A DNA stretch of 53,319 bases from Bacillota bacterium (GTDB taxonomy: Bacteria > Bacillota > Thermincolia > Thermincolales > UBA2595), in contig JAJZQD010000005.1 in the NCBI GenBank assembly GCA_021847735.1, positions 1 through 53,319 on the forward strand, read 5' to 3'. The notes under the pieces were generated by a model, which saw only the letters and a program-made list of their open reading frames with translations, was not told the DNA's origin and ran no database searches. How positions within the stretch are numbered: position 1 is the stretch's first letter; every line of letters begins with the position of its first letter. Below are positions 43,516-52,297 of this stretch, one piece after another. Both the position numbers and the translations under genes were made by a program.

Positions 43516-43677
43516 TTATTTGGCCACCCCCAGTGTATTATCAATCTCCTCCAACAGGTTTGCCACCTTCTGGCGAAGTTTATCTTGATTCTTCTCTGGT
43601 CCTTTCTTCCAAACAAAGCTGTATTTGATAGCATTAGCTTCTATCTTTGTGCCGTCCAGAAAATATGTCTCATGCAT
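43516..43677 (-). pseudogene. Fragment of an IS1182-family transposase
   Basis: 53 residues on the minus strand: ETYFLDGTKIEANAIKYSF and VWKKGPEKNQDKL match the start of the catalytic domain in IS1182-like transposases, whose full length is over 450 residues. Both ends are missing; an R1 repeat lies 52 bases away. The rest of the gap 43450-43915 holds this fragment and R1 copy C only. Confidence 0.75.
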
Positions 43678-43729
43678 AATAAGCTTTCTTTAAAAACTAG
43701 TTTATGCTGTTTCTGTTTTAACGGTAAAT

Positions 43730-43849
43730 GGAAGAGGCAGGTGTTTTCCGTAGAGCGAGGCTGACGTCTGCCGATCCGCGATCCACGCAGTGGGAGCGGT
43801 TAATCGGCTGAGTTGTTGCTCGACTCGGAGGAAAACACCTGCCTCTTCC
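43730..43849 (+). repeat. R1 palindromic repeat, copy C
   Basis: 120 bp. The outer arms are GGAAGAGGCAGGTGTTTTCC and GGAAAACACCTGCCTCTTCC. The middle stem is GCCGAT/ATCGGC and the apical stem CCAC-GCA-GTGG. Compared with copies A and B, both sides of each stem have changed together. Confidence 0.85.
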
Positions 43850-43915
43850 TTGCTAGCGTGCCAAAGCAGTGAGCTGCCTCTTATGAGACAGCCCCATCCG
43901 GTTTTCGCAAACTTT

Positions 43916-45238
43916 TTACCTTGGCAATTTCACTTCTGTAATTATCTCGTTAAATCTGTCGACAAAGGTTACCGTACCGATGGATTTTGAGGGAAGGTCA
44001 ACCCGGACCATAGCGAAGGGGTAAGAAATCCTAGGCAACTTCACGGCGTTTCGCCCAGGGTCGGAGCGGTCAAGCCAGATTCTGTAATTAATTACTTTTT
44101 GGTCTTCAGAAATTGATACCCTCGTAATTTCCACCGAATAACCCATGTACATTTTCTCACCACGGGTTGCCATAAAATACAGGCCTCCGTTGAAAGTACC
44201 GGCAACATAACTCTCCGAAATTTTATTTGTTTCCACCCATTGTTGGAGGTTAAGTGGTGCTGTTGTATAGTCCACCGGTGTCATAACAATACTGGTACCG
44301 GAGTCCGGAACCGCAGCATCTGCCAGGACTACTGTTAATTTAGCCGATTCCGAAGTAATAATCCTAATGTGGTTCCCGGCGGATAACTCGGCAATGGTTG
44401 AGGGAGCATCGTTGAAATAAATTAAACACTGTTCGGGCAGCTTAATCTGGGCCTCTTGATTTACGCCATATACCAGTGATACCGTCGTATTTTGCAGATC
44501 GGTAGATTTGACAAAACCGGCAATTTCGTCAGCATTCACCGAGGGAATCTGTAGGGCGATATTGCTTAGAAGAATGGCGGTTTCCGCCCTTGAAATAGGC
44601 CCGTTGGGCTGGAAAGTGCCGTCCGGATACCCGTTGATTATCCGCCGTTCATAGGCAACAGTGATATAACCCTTCATGCTTTCGCTTATTTGATTTAAAT
44701 CAGAAAAGGGTAGGGTGATATCTGTTTTAGCTTTGGCCTGTTTGGTAAGTTCCAATGCTCTGATAGCAAGCAGGGCTGCATCCTGCCTAGTCAGGGGTTG
44801 TTCACGGGAAGCCTTTTGCAGCTCATTCCAGGACATAATATTATTTCTCATGGCAGATGAAATATATCCTACTGCCCATTCCGGAATATTGAACTGTTCA
44901 TGCAAGTAGTCTGACGAGATATCAATACTGATAGGTTTACCCCATAGCATTTTGTCAAGCATAACCACCGCTTCCAGAAAAGTCACCGGTTTCTTGGGCT
45001 TAAAAGAATTGTCATTATAACCCTTCATTACATCTTTGGCATACATTTCCGCAATTGCAGCCTCAGCCCAATTACCTTTGGCATCAGCAAAAGGAAACTC
45101 GGGGGCGGGAGCGAGAGACGCGGCAACCGGGGACGCCTGTCTTACCATAGAAACGAAAGTAAATCCTGTAGTTAGGATAAAGGAAGCCGATAACAACAAA
45201 ACTACGATAACGGTCATTAATTTAGACCTGATAATCAA
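43916..45238 (-). CDS. S-layer homology (SLH) domain surface protein
   Basis: 440 residues, TTG start with AGGAGG 9 bases upstream. Signal peptide (about 1-40). Three SLH repeats between about 48 and 230, with FADAKGNWAEAAIAEMYAKDVMKGYNDN-like and ERRIINGYPDGTFQPNGPISRAE motifs, the latter fully canonical. The middle repeat (about 110-165) is weaker. The C-terminal half is beta-rich and unrecognised. It should bind pyruvylated secondary wall polymer on the cell surface. Confidence 0.88.
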   Translation of the reverse strand: MIIRSKLMTVIVVLLLSASFILTTGFTFVSMVRQASPVAASLAPAPEFPFADAKGNWAEAAIAEMYAKDVMKGYNDNSFKPKKPVTFLEAVVMLDKMLWGKPISIDISSDYLHEQFNIPEWAVGYISSAMRNNIMSWNELQKASREQPLTRQDAALLAIRALELTKQAKAKTDITLPFSDLNQISESMKGYITVAYERRIINGYPDGTFQPNGPISRAETAILLSNIALQIPSVNADEIAGFVKSTDLQNTTVSLVYGVNQEAQIKLPEQCLIYFNDAPSTIAELSAGNHIRIITSESAKLTVVLADAAVPDSGTSIVMTPVDYTTAPLNLQQWVETNKISESYVAGTFNGGLYFMATRGEKMYMGYSVEITRVSISEDQKVINYRIWLDRSDPGRNAVKLPRISYPFAMVRVDLPSKSIGTVTFVDRFNEIITEVKLPR

Positions 45239-45433
45239 TTGATGAGTCCTCCTTTCACACTAACCAATAATACCTATATTTATCGAAGCAGCGAGCGGTT
45301 TTGTGGGGGTGCAGTCCCTGTCCGGGAACGGTAAAAGAATAAAATAGACGGCTTTTCCATAACCTAAAACAGGAATTTGTCGACCATCAGAAAAACTGGC
45401 GAAGAAGACAATAATTAACGGAGGTAAAGCGAG

Positions 45434-46918
45434 ATGATGCTGGACAGAAATTTAAAGATCCTTTTGGTTTCTTCAGAAGTGGCGCCTTTCGCCAAAACAG
45501 GTGGACTTGCCGATGTAGCCGGCTCACTGCCCAAAGCTTTAACCGCTATGGGTAATGACACCAGAATAGTGCTGCCCCGGTACCGTGGTGTTGGCGATTT
45601 TCCCACCGTGACTGATTTCCCCGTTAAAATCGGAAACCGCATAGAGACGTGTGTGGTCAGGGAATCTACAATAGAAGCCAAACTGGAGGAAGGGGGGACG
45701 AAACCGGTTCCGGTATACTTTATCGACAATTACCACTATTTTGACCGTGAAGGCATCTATTGCCACCACGATGATGCCGAAAGGTATGCCTTTTTCTGCC
45801 AGGCCGTACTGGAAATGATTAAGCAGATTAATTTCCGTCCCAATGTCATTCATTGTAATGACTGGCAGTCGGGGCTAATACCTTTCCTGTTAAAGGAGAA
45901 ACTTGCGACAGACCAGTTCTATCAGGGAATCGCCACGGTCTTCACAATTCATAACCTGATGTACCAAGGCAATTTTCCAAAGGATTGCCTAGAGTATTTC
46001 AATGTAGGAAACGAATATTTCCAGCCCGAAAGCCTGGAATTTTATGGGCAGTTGAGTTTTATGAAAGGCGGGCTGGTGTATGCCGATGTCATAAATACCG
46101 TTAGTAAGCGGTATGCCCAGGAGATTCAGACACCGGAATTCGGACACGGGTTCGAAGGCTTGCTCCGCAAAAGGTCACAGGACCTACATGGTATCGTGAA
46201 CGGAATAAACTATCACGAGTTCAATCCGAAAACGGATCCTAGGATTTTTCGCCCATATGATTCCTCCTCTGTCCAGGATAAATACGAAAATAAGTTCGGC
46301 TTGCAAAGGGAGATGGACCTGCCTGTCAAGAATGTCCCGGTAATTGGGCTAATATCCCGTCTGGTCGACCAAAAAGGTCTTGACCTCATCGAAGTGGCCT
46401 TTGACTGGCTGATGCAGCAAGAGCTGCAGTTTGTAGTCCTGGGTTCAGGAGACAAATACTACGAAGAAAAGCTAGCCAGGATGAGGGAACGATACCCGCA
46501 TAAAATGGGATTATACTTAGGTTTTAACGGCATACTGGCTCAAAGAATTTATGCCGGGTCAGACATGTTCCTGATGCCCTCAAAATTTGAGCCCTGCGGT
46601 CTGGGCCAGTTAATTAGCCTTAGGTACGGCACAATACCGGTAGTACGGGCCACCGGCGGACTGGCAGATACCATAGTTGATTACAACGCTAATACCGATT
46701 CCGGAAACGGTTTTTCCTTTGAACCCTACGATTCCAAAGTGATGCTGGAAACAATTTCGAGAGCCCTGCAAGTATATAACCGAGAACCTGAAAAATGGCG
46801 CCGGCTGGTGGTAAATGCCATGGAACAGGATTTTTCCTGGAACAGGTCCGGTGCCGAGTACCTTGAATTATTTGATTTGGCTATAAGTAAGCACACCAAG
46901 AGTTTTCAAATCGCTTAA
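45434..46918 (+). CDS. glgA: Glycogen synthase (GT5), copy 2
   Basis: 494 residues, CGGAGGTAAAGCG before ATG 45434. Same motifs as the copy at 39408: KILLVSSEVAPFAKTGGLAD, HCNDWQSG and FEPCGLGQLISLRYGTIPVV. The copies diverge mostly in middle loops, so the duplication is old. One may serve storage and the other a different glucan, but this is a guess. It ends near the paired R1 copies. Confidence 0.93.
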   Translation: MMLDRNLKILLVSSEVAPFAKTGGLADVAGSLPKALTAMGNDTRIVLPRYRGVGDFPTVTDFPVKIGNRIETCVVRESTIEAKLEEGGTKPVPVYFIDNYHYFDREGIYCHHDDAERYAFFCQAVLEMIKQINFRPNVIHCNDWQSGLIPFLLKEKLATDQFYQGIATVFTIHNLMYQGNFPKDCLEYFNVGNEYFQPESLEFYGQLSFMKGGLVYADVINTVSKRYAQEIQTPEFGHGFEGLLRKRSQDLHGIVNGINYHEFNPKTDPRIFRPYDSSSVQDKYENKFGLQREMDLPVKNVPVIGLISRLVDQKGLDLIEVAFDWLMQQELQFVVLGSGDKYYEEKLARMRERYPHKMGLYLGFNGILAQRIYAGSDMFLMPSKFEPCGLGQLISLRYGTIPVVRATGGLADTIVDYNANTDSGNGFSFEPYDSKVMLETISRALQVYNREPEKWRRLVVNAMEQDFSWNRSGAEYLELFDLAISKHTKSFQIA

Positions 46919-46945
46919 CCTCTTTGGCTTTGGACACTATGGCGA

Positions 46946-47064
46946 GGAAAAGGCAGGTATATTCCTCCGAGCGAGCAACAACTCAGCCGGCAAACCGCTC
47001 CCGCTGCGCGGGTCACGGGCCGGCGGATGTCAGCCTCGCTCTTCGGAACACACCTGCCATTTCC
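46946..47064 (-). repeat. R1 palindromic repeat, copy D
   Basis: 119 bp in the opposite orientation to copies A-C. Arms GGAAAAGGCAGGTATATTCC and GGAACACACCTGCCATTTCC. A longer open frame covering it (46924-47205) is an artefact. Confidence 0.85.
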
Positions 47065-47108
47065 TTTTTTGCGAAAGCCAGAAGAGGCAGCCTATTTTTA
47101 GGCAGCGA

Positions 47109-47254
47109 GGAAAAGGCAGGTATATTCCTCCGAGCGAGCAACAACTCAGCCGGCAAGCCGCTCCCGCTGAGGCGGATCTACCCACAGGGCACAACGGGGC
47201 TCTAAGTGCTAAAGCGCAAAGAGCCCCGACGGCGGTTGGCGGATGTCAGCCTCT
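47109..47254 (-). repeat. R1 repeat, truncated copy E with insertion
   Basis: The left arm and first stems match copy D almost exactly. From about 47170 the apical part is replaced by a different hairpin (GGGGCTCT...AAGAGCCCC), then the GGCGGATGTCAGCCTC core resumes. The last arm is missing. Copies D and E are 45 bp apart, so they may come from tandem duplication. Confidence 0.7.
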
Positions 47255-47288
47255 ATTGCTTCAGGAGGAGGGGGCTGAGCTGGAGGAA

Positions 47289-47468
47289 TTACTGGGGGCG
47301 AAAAAACAGCAGGTACACAGGGACAACAATAGAAGCGGAAGCCAGGACAAAAACGGCAACTGCTCCTGACACATTTTTTTGCTTGAGGCACCAACGCCCA
47401 AAGGTGAAGGTATACATCCCAACCCATAGGATTACAGGCAAAAACACAAAATAGTTCAATAGCCGCAT
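47289..47468 (-). CDS. Small two-helix protein, candidate germinant receptor D-type subunit
   Basis: 59 residues from ATG 47468, with GGGGGA 7 bases upstream. It begins 30 bases after the gerC-type stop on the same strand. Two hydrophobic helices (about 4-24 and 35-55) separated by GRWCLKQKNVSG. Germination operons of some bacilli carry a small two-helix D subunit; position and topology agree but sequence similarity cannot be shown here. Confidence 0.6.
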   Translation of the reverse strand: MRLLNYFVFLPVILWVGMYTFTFGRWCLKQKNVSGAVAVFVLASASIVVPVYLLFFRPQ

Positions 47469-47498
47469 GATATTTCCCCCGGTAGTTTATCTAATTTC

Positions 47499-48800
47499 TT
47501 ATGGATGAATTTCCGGTTGTCTGCCCTGCAGACCGGTACGCCTGATTCTAAATACAAATTTCAAATCTATCTCCGCTTCCTTGAATTTTTCCGGCCAGTT
47601 GTACTTATTCCACTCTGCTCTTGTCAAAAAGTTTCGCTTGGCGTAGTCCCCGTAACCGACCATATCAATTCCCCGTTTTTGCAGTCTTTTCACCATTGAG
47701 CAGGCTTGCTCCTCCAGGTGTTTTTCCACTGCTGACTGGAGCAGCTTTTGTTTGCCTAAATCTGTGGCATACTCCACTGGACCTTGAATAGCTACTAAAT
47801 CGCCTTCGACGGAGAGCCTTTCTTTTATTTTAACCCTGTCGCCCTTTATATCAACCTTGACTATGGGAGGTGAACCCTGTTTAATTTCAAAGGGGATGAA
47901 CCTGTTTTTTATTAGGGGGTCTTTCACCCCAAGAGTTGCCCGGTTAAAATTCCCGGTAAGCATTAAGAATGACTGCGTTTCCGTTAAGTTAAGCACATCC
48001 GTGAATTTATCACCCTTAAATACAGCCGTGCCGATATACTCTATTGGGTTGCCCCCTGTCCGGGGAATTTCACCGGCCTTTATCCCAAGGTTACCCTCCA
48101 TAAAAGAAGGAGGTATTTTTATGTCACCAGCTTTAGCGGTTTTCGCCCTTTCGTTTTCTGCCAGATACATCATTGTCCCGGATATTCCCAGGGCTTCGGT
48201 ATCGATGGCAAACTCGTGAAAAAGGCTGCCGGGATTAATTGCCAGCCTTGACTCTAACAACTTGACCCCTTCCCAGTATTTCGTGAAGCTTTTCTCCAAA
48301 TCGGGTGTGTTTTCGGCCAGCAATTTGAAGGCTTCACCTTTCGCTACACAAACAAAGATATTGCGTCTTAGTTCCCGATAGCGGGACAAAATGCTTAACA
48401 GGGGACCGACACCTTGCCTGGCGAAAGGCTCTCCGAAAATAAAAACCTTGGTGTGCATCAAGTTTAATTCACGGTTTACGTAACCTGAAGCAAGTGTAAT
48501 TGCTGCCGGTATGGTGGGTGCCGCAACTGTGGTCAATAGGGAGGATTTGGCGGCTACTGACCCTACGCCACCCCCGCCCCCACCCCCGGCTCCGGTTGGG
48601 CCTAAACCTGCTTTGGAGGGAATCGCAATCCGGAAGGTGACCAACAACTGGTTGTCTTGACCCTTGTCAATCCCTATGGCCTGCACAAATGCCTGATCCT
48701 CCAGTTCCTTGCGGTCCCAACAGCCAAGCGTAAAAGAAACGGACAGGACCAAAATCAGAACAATCATTTTATTTATCCATCTTGTTTTCAGTTTGCCCAC
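47499..48800 (-). CDS. gerC: Ger(x)C-family spore germination lipoprotein
   Basis: 433 residues from GTG 48800 (AGGAAAGG upstream; the open frame to 48869 overlaps gerB more and lacks a site). Lipoprotein signal with SVSFTLGCWDRKE: the Cys begins the mature protein and WDRKELEDQAFVQAIGID is the family hallmark. A Gly-rich stretch (about 75-85) breaks the usual sequence. C subunit of the germinant receptor on the outer face of the spore inner membrane. Confidence 0.92.
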   Translation of the reverse strand: MGKLKTRWINKMIVLILVLSVSFTLGCWDRKELEDQAFVQAIGIDKGQDNQLLVTFRIAIPSKAGLGPTGAGGGGGGGVGSVAAKSSLLTTVAAPTIPAAITLASGYVNRELNLMHTKVFIFGEPFARQGVGPLLSILSRYRELRRNIFVCVAKGEAFKLLAENTPDLEKSFTKYWEGVKLLESRLAINPGSLFHEFAIDTEALGISGTMMYLAENERAKTAKAGDIKIPPSFMEGNLGIKAGEIPRTGGNPIEYIGTAVFKGDKFTDVLNLTETQSFLMLTGNFNRATLGVKDPLIKNRFIPFEIKQGSPPIVKVDIKGDRVKIKERLSVEGDLVAIQGPVEYATDLGKQKLLQSAVEKHLEEQACSMVKRLQKRGIDMVGYGDYAKRNFLTRAEWNKYNWPEKFKEAEIDLKFVFRIRRTGLQGRQPEIHP

Positions 48801-49887
48801 CGCCTTTCCTGCGAACAGCCGCTGCGACCAATAGCGCCAGGGGCAGCCCCCAGGCAATAATGGCTCCATATTCCCTGATTATGCTCATATCCAGTTGAAA
48901 CGCCGTATAAACCCCGGCAGGTATAAAGCTTAAAGCAAAAATAAGTAAGCTGATGGGAAACAGGAGGGGCTGGTAAATAGGGATTTTAAACGCCCAGCCA
49001 AGTGCTACAGCCGAACTGTAAAGAAACACTGTCAGTTTTAAGGCCCCGAGAAAAAACCAGACAAAGATGTATACTGATTCAATTCGCTGGATAAAACGAC
49101 CCATATATATCAATCTGGCCAGTTGAAACAGGGGGACATAAAGTTTTTGGGCCGCCGGTACCCGCAGGTCAGCAACGTAGAACAGTTCAACAACTACAAA
49201 TATAACCACCGAAACTGCAAAAGCCTTCCAAACCTGCCGGGGTATTACGTCTGTGTCTTTGATATTGGCGGCAATCAGCCCGGCAAAAATGACTTCCGTA
49301 TACATCGAGCTTCTACCGGGGGCGTGATACAAAATTTTGCCTACCCCGGACCCCATAATAGGGAAAAGGTTATTAAAATTGATATAATTGCTAGTCAGGA
49401 AAAGTATCGAAAAAATTCCAGCGAGTATAAAAGGGTAAAGCAGCGTGGAAGCCCTTGAAATTACTTCCAGACCGTTATATGCCCCCAGCAGCATGGCACC
49501 AATAAAAAAAAAGCTGATGATGCTGATAGGTGTTTGGGGCAAGACTGTAGTAAGCACTGTTTCGGAAAATTCTCTGACAATAACACTAGCCATGAATAGA
49601 GAGAAAAACGACAGAATTAAACCGGTTAAAAAGGCCCCGGGCCTTCCCAGCAATTCTTCGGCTATTTGTATCAGGTTTTTGCCGGGAAACTTTTTCATGA
49701 GTTTAAGCAAGACCCAGATTCCTGGAACAGCAGCCAACGCAGACACTATAATCAACAACCAGGCAGCTGAATCCCCTTCTTCAACCATAGCCTGGGGAAC
49801 TCCAAGAAATATTTTGGCTACCAATAATATTATGAGCATAACAAAAAGCCCGTTTGAACTAATCTTTCCTTCTTTTACCCTGAACAT
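48769..49887 (-). CDS. gerB: GerAB-family germinant receptor permease subunit
   Basis: 372 residues with ten membrane helices, related to APC amino-acid transporters. Typical features are the N-terminal KISSNGLFVMLIILLVAK and the late AFKIPIYQPLLFP. The B subunit is believed to bind the germinant. Start ATG shares one base with the gerA stop (TAATG). Stop overlaps gerC by 32 bases. Confidence 0.92.
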   Translation of the reverse strand: MFRVKEGKISSNGLFVMLIILLVAKIFLGVPQAMVEEGDSAAWLLIIVSALAAVPGIWVLLKLMKKFPGKNLIQIAEELLGRPGAFLTGLILSFFSLFMASVIVREFSETVLTTVLPQTPISIISFFFIGAMLLGAYNGLEVISRASTLLYPFILAGIFSILFLTSNYINFNNLFPIMGSGVGKILYHAPGRSSMYTEVIFAGLIAANIKDTDVIPRQVWKAFAVSVVIFVVVELFYVADLRVPAAQKLYVPLFQLARLIYMGRFIQRIESVYIFVWFFLGALKLTVFLYSSAVALGWAFKIPIYQPLLFPISLLIFALSFIPAGVYTAFQLDMSIIREYGAIIAWGLPLALLVAAAVRRKGGGQTENKMDK

Positions 49888-51587
49888 TAGGAATCACCTT
49901 TAACTTTATTTCGTGATATGGGGTCCCATTTCCTGACCAGTTTGGCCTGCAAAAACTTGGCCTGGGGATTGGTGTATTTAGGCATAGAATCAAAGGAAAA
50001 AAAGGGCCTGCGTATTACAATGTCCCCACTCATCGGTTTAAAGGGAGCAACCGGCGCCAACATCGGGACTCCCAGTGATTTGAGCCCTGTCACCATATAA
50101 GTAAGAACCATCAGGCCAAAAGCAATGCCAATGAAACCGACTATCGAGGCCAGGATTATAAAAATGAAGCGTAATATCCTTATGGACAAGGAAAAAGCAA
50201 TGTTAGGAATTGTAAAAGAACTTAAAGCGGTTATCGCAACCACAATTACCAGAATCGGGCTTACAATGTTGGCCTGGACTGCAGCCTGACCAAGAATCAG
50301 CGCTCCGACAATGCCTATTGTGGGCCCCAGGACGCTCGGTATTCTCACCCCCGCTTCCCTGATAAGTTCAAAAGAAAATTCCATCAGTAAGACTTCCACG
50401 ACCACCGGAAAGGGCACCACTTCTCTTGTGGCGGCTATTGCCAAAAGCAGGTCAGTGGGTATCATTTCCGGGTGGTAGTTAGTAATGGCAATATAAAAGG
50501 CCGGAGTCATCACACCGATAAAAAAAGATATAGTCCTAATGATTCTTGTGAAAGTTCCGACTACCGGATTCAGGTAATAGTCTTCCGGCGAATGGAGCAG
50601 TCCCCAGATTGTGATAGGGGCTATAATTGCAAAAGGGCTGCCGTCCATAATGATGACAACATGGCCTTCATTTAAATAGGCGGCAACCCGGTCAGGCCTC
50701 TCTGTCGACAGGGAAGTCGGTATCAGGGAATAGGGGCTGTCACTGATAAATTGCTGGATAATCCCGGTATCGGTGACATAGGCAACTTTTATGTATTTAA
50801 GGCGTTTTTTCATTTCGCGGACAATCTGTGGGTTAACTACTCCGTCAAGATACACCAGGGCCAAGTCTGTCCCACTGCGCCAGCCAACCTTGAAGTACTC
50901 TGTCATCAGGGAATTTGTGCGGACTCTTTTTCTTATTAAGGCCAGACTCTGTCTGAAGCTTTCGTTAAACGATTCGTGAGGCCCCTGAGTGACTCTTTCG
51001 GTTTTCGGGTCACTGACACTGCGGCCGGGCCAGCCCTTGGTTTCCACAATCAGAGCCAAGTCGCAGTTATCAAGCAGGATTGCAGTATCCCCGTTTACGA
51101 CACCGTCAATGATTTCCTGCTGGTTGCCGGCTTGTTTAACCTGATTGGCCGGAACCAGCAGATTTTTGACTGTTTCAAAGTTCCCGCCTTCATCAAGCTT
51201 ATTTATGTTGGAAAGCAGCATTAGTGGTTGGAGCACAAAACCGTCTACTAATTTGGTATCTGCGGCACCGTCAATATAGATAATCGCCGCTTTTACCGGA
51301 CAGAGGAGCGGAACCAGGAACTCCCGGATTACTACATCCTTGTTTTTGGGCAGATGAAAGAGATCACTAATAATTCTTAAGTTTTGGCCTAGATCTTTTG
51401 ACACCGGAACCTGTTCGGGTTGAACTTTAGAAGGCCTGGTTGACTTTTTCCTCAACTCTTTTAATGCCGCGACAGTGTAGGCTTTTTTAGGGTGTTTGAA
51501 CCCTTTGGTTTCCGTTAAAGTATCCTTTTTTCCGTTATCTTGGTCCCTGCCATCAGTTTTATTGGGTTTGCGCGACATTTTTGTCAT
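49887..51587 (-). CDS. gerA: GerA-family germinant receptor A subunit
   Basis: 566 residues. Long charged N-terminal tail (1-65), two soluble subdomains (about 80-330) with FNESFRQSLALIRKRVRT (usual signature of this part), then about five membrane helices (about 335-520) beginning SPEDYYLNPVVGTFTRIIR. First gene of the operon. No clear ribosome site for ATG 51587; ATG 51578 is also possible. Part of the receptor that senses nutrients in spores. Confidence 0.93.
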   Translation of the reverse strand: MTKMSRKPNKTDGRDQDNGKKDTLTETKGFKHPKKAYTVAALKELRKKSTRPSKVQPEQVPVSKDLGQNLRIISDLFHLPKNKDVVIREFLVPLLCPVKAAIIYIDGAADTKLVDGFVLQPLMLLSNINKLDEGGNFETVKNLLVPANQVKQAGNQQEIIDGVVNGDTAILLDNCDLALIVETKGWPGRSVSDPKTERVTQGPHESFNESFRQSLALIRKRVRTNSLMTEYFKVGWRSGTDLALVYLDGVVNPQIVREMKKRLKYIKVAYVTDTGIIQQFISDSPYSLIPTSLSTERPDRVAAYLNEGHVVIIMDGSPFAIIAPITIWGLLHSPEDYYLNPVVGTFTRIIRTISFFIGVMTPAFYIAITNYHPEMIPTDLLLAIAATREVVPFPVVVEVLLMEFSFELIREAGVRIPSVLGPTIGIVGALILGQAAVQANIVSPILVIVVAITALSSFTIPNIAFSLSIRILRFIFIILASIVGFIGIAFGLMVLTYMVTGLKSLGVPMLAPVAPFKPMSGDIVIRRPFFSFDSMPKYTNPQAKFLQAKLVRKWDPISRNKVKGDS

Positions 51588-51731
51588 CTTAAGTTGAAAT
51601 GATTAGTCAAAAACAGAGTCGTTAACAATAAAAAGACTCTTTAGAAACTGCCAGATTTTAGACGGTTCTTGTTTTTTCTGCTTCTTATCCATAGAGTTCT
51701 TGTGTAGGAGCCTCCTTATTAAAATGTCTGG

Positions 51732-51971
51732 TCAAACATTCCTGCTCAATTTTATTCCCAACCAAGCAAGAAACGGGGTGAACAAAGCCACGACTAAAAA
51801 TGCAGAAGCCAGATATTTTTTCGGAACCAATACAAGTAGAACAACAAGACCCCCCAGCACCAAGTGAGCCCTGTTTTCCGAAATCCGGAATATTTTCTGA
51901 GTAAAGTAATGGGTACACCAGTACTCTGCAAAACCCAATGAAAAAAAGATAACAATGAGAACCCAGGTCAT
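51732..51971 (-). CDS. Small membrane protein, 79 residues
   Basis: ATG 51971 with GGGAGGAAT 6 bases upstream; the longer frame to 52100 starts inside repeat R2 and is rejected. Three hydrophobic stretches. No family recognised. It precedes the ger operon on the same strand and may be transcribed with it. Confidence 0.6.
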   Translation of the reverse strand: MTWVLIVIFFSLGFAEYWCTHYFTQKIFRISENRAHLVLGGLVVLLVLVPKKYLASAFLVVALFTPFLAWLGIKLSRNV

Positions 51972-52056
51972 AGTTATTCCTCCCGGGTTTATTATGTGCC
52001 CGCATAGGAAAAATAAACATATTACAGTATCGATAAATTTTTTTCCGGCAAGTTTT

Positions 52057-52171
52057 ATCCCAATTCCAAGACTCCACCTTCTATTAGGTGGAGTTTCCAC
52101 TTTTCTGCTTCAGTGGGGGTAGAGTCCCCCACTGAAGTTTCGATGTTCAGCTTTAGCTGAACGAGTTCACT
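52057..52171 (-). repeat. R2 115-bp repeat, copy 4
   Basis: Reverse orientation, again exactly 115 bp. The third hairpin tip matches copy 2. It lies between the small membrane gene and the divergent gene at 52298. Confidence 0.9.
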
Positions 52172-52297
52172 AGAAATTAATCTATTTATAGCAAAGTTTG
52201 GTGAAATTTAAAAAATATCTTCAAAAAGTGAAGGAATTAAGTGGCATTCGTCGAATAGATATTTTTAACGCAGTGTGTCCCTCTGTGGAGGTAAAAT

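Noticed and set aside
44715-45242. Plus-strand frames within the SLH gene
   Set aside because: Shadows of the minus-strand SLH coding sequence, with no independent support.
46924-47454. Plus-strand frames of 93 and 82 residues over R1 copies D and E
   Set aside because: They follow repeat structure, and the second runs antisense to the small gene at 47289, which has a proper ribosome site.
51972-52100. Longer N terminus of the 79-residue membrane protein
   Set aside because: It begins with the same R2-derived residues as the false start at 8276; ATG 51971 has GGGAGGAAT.
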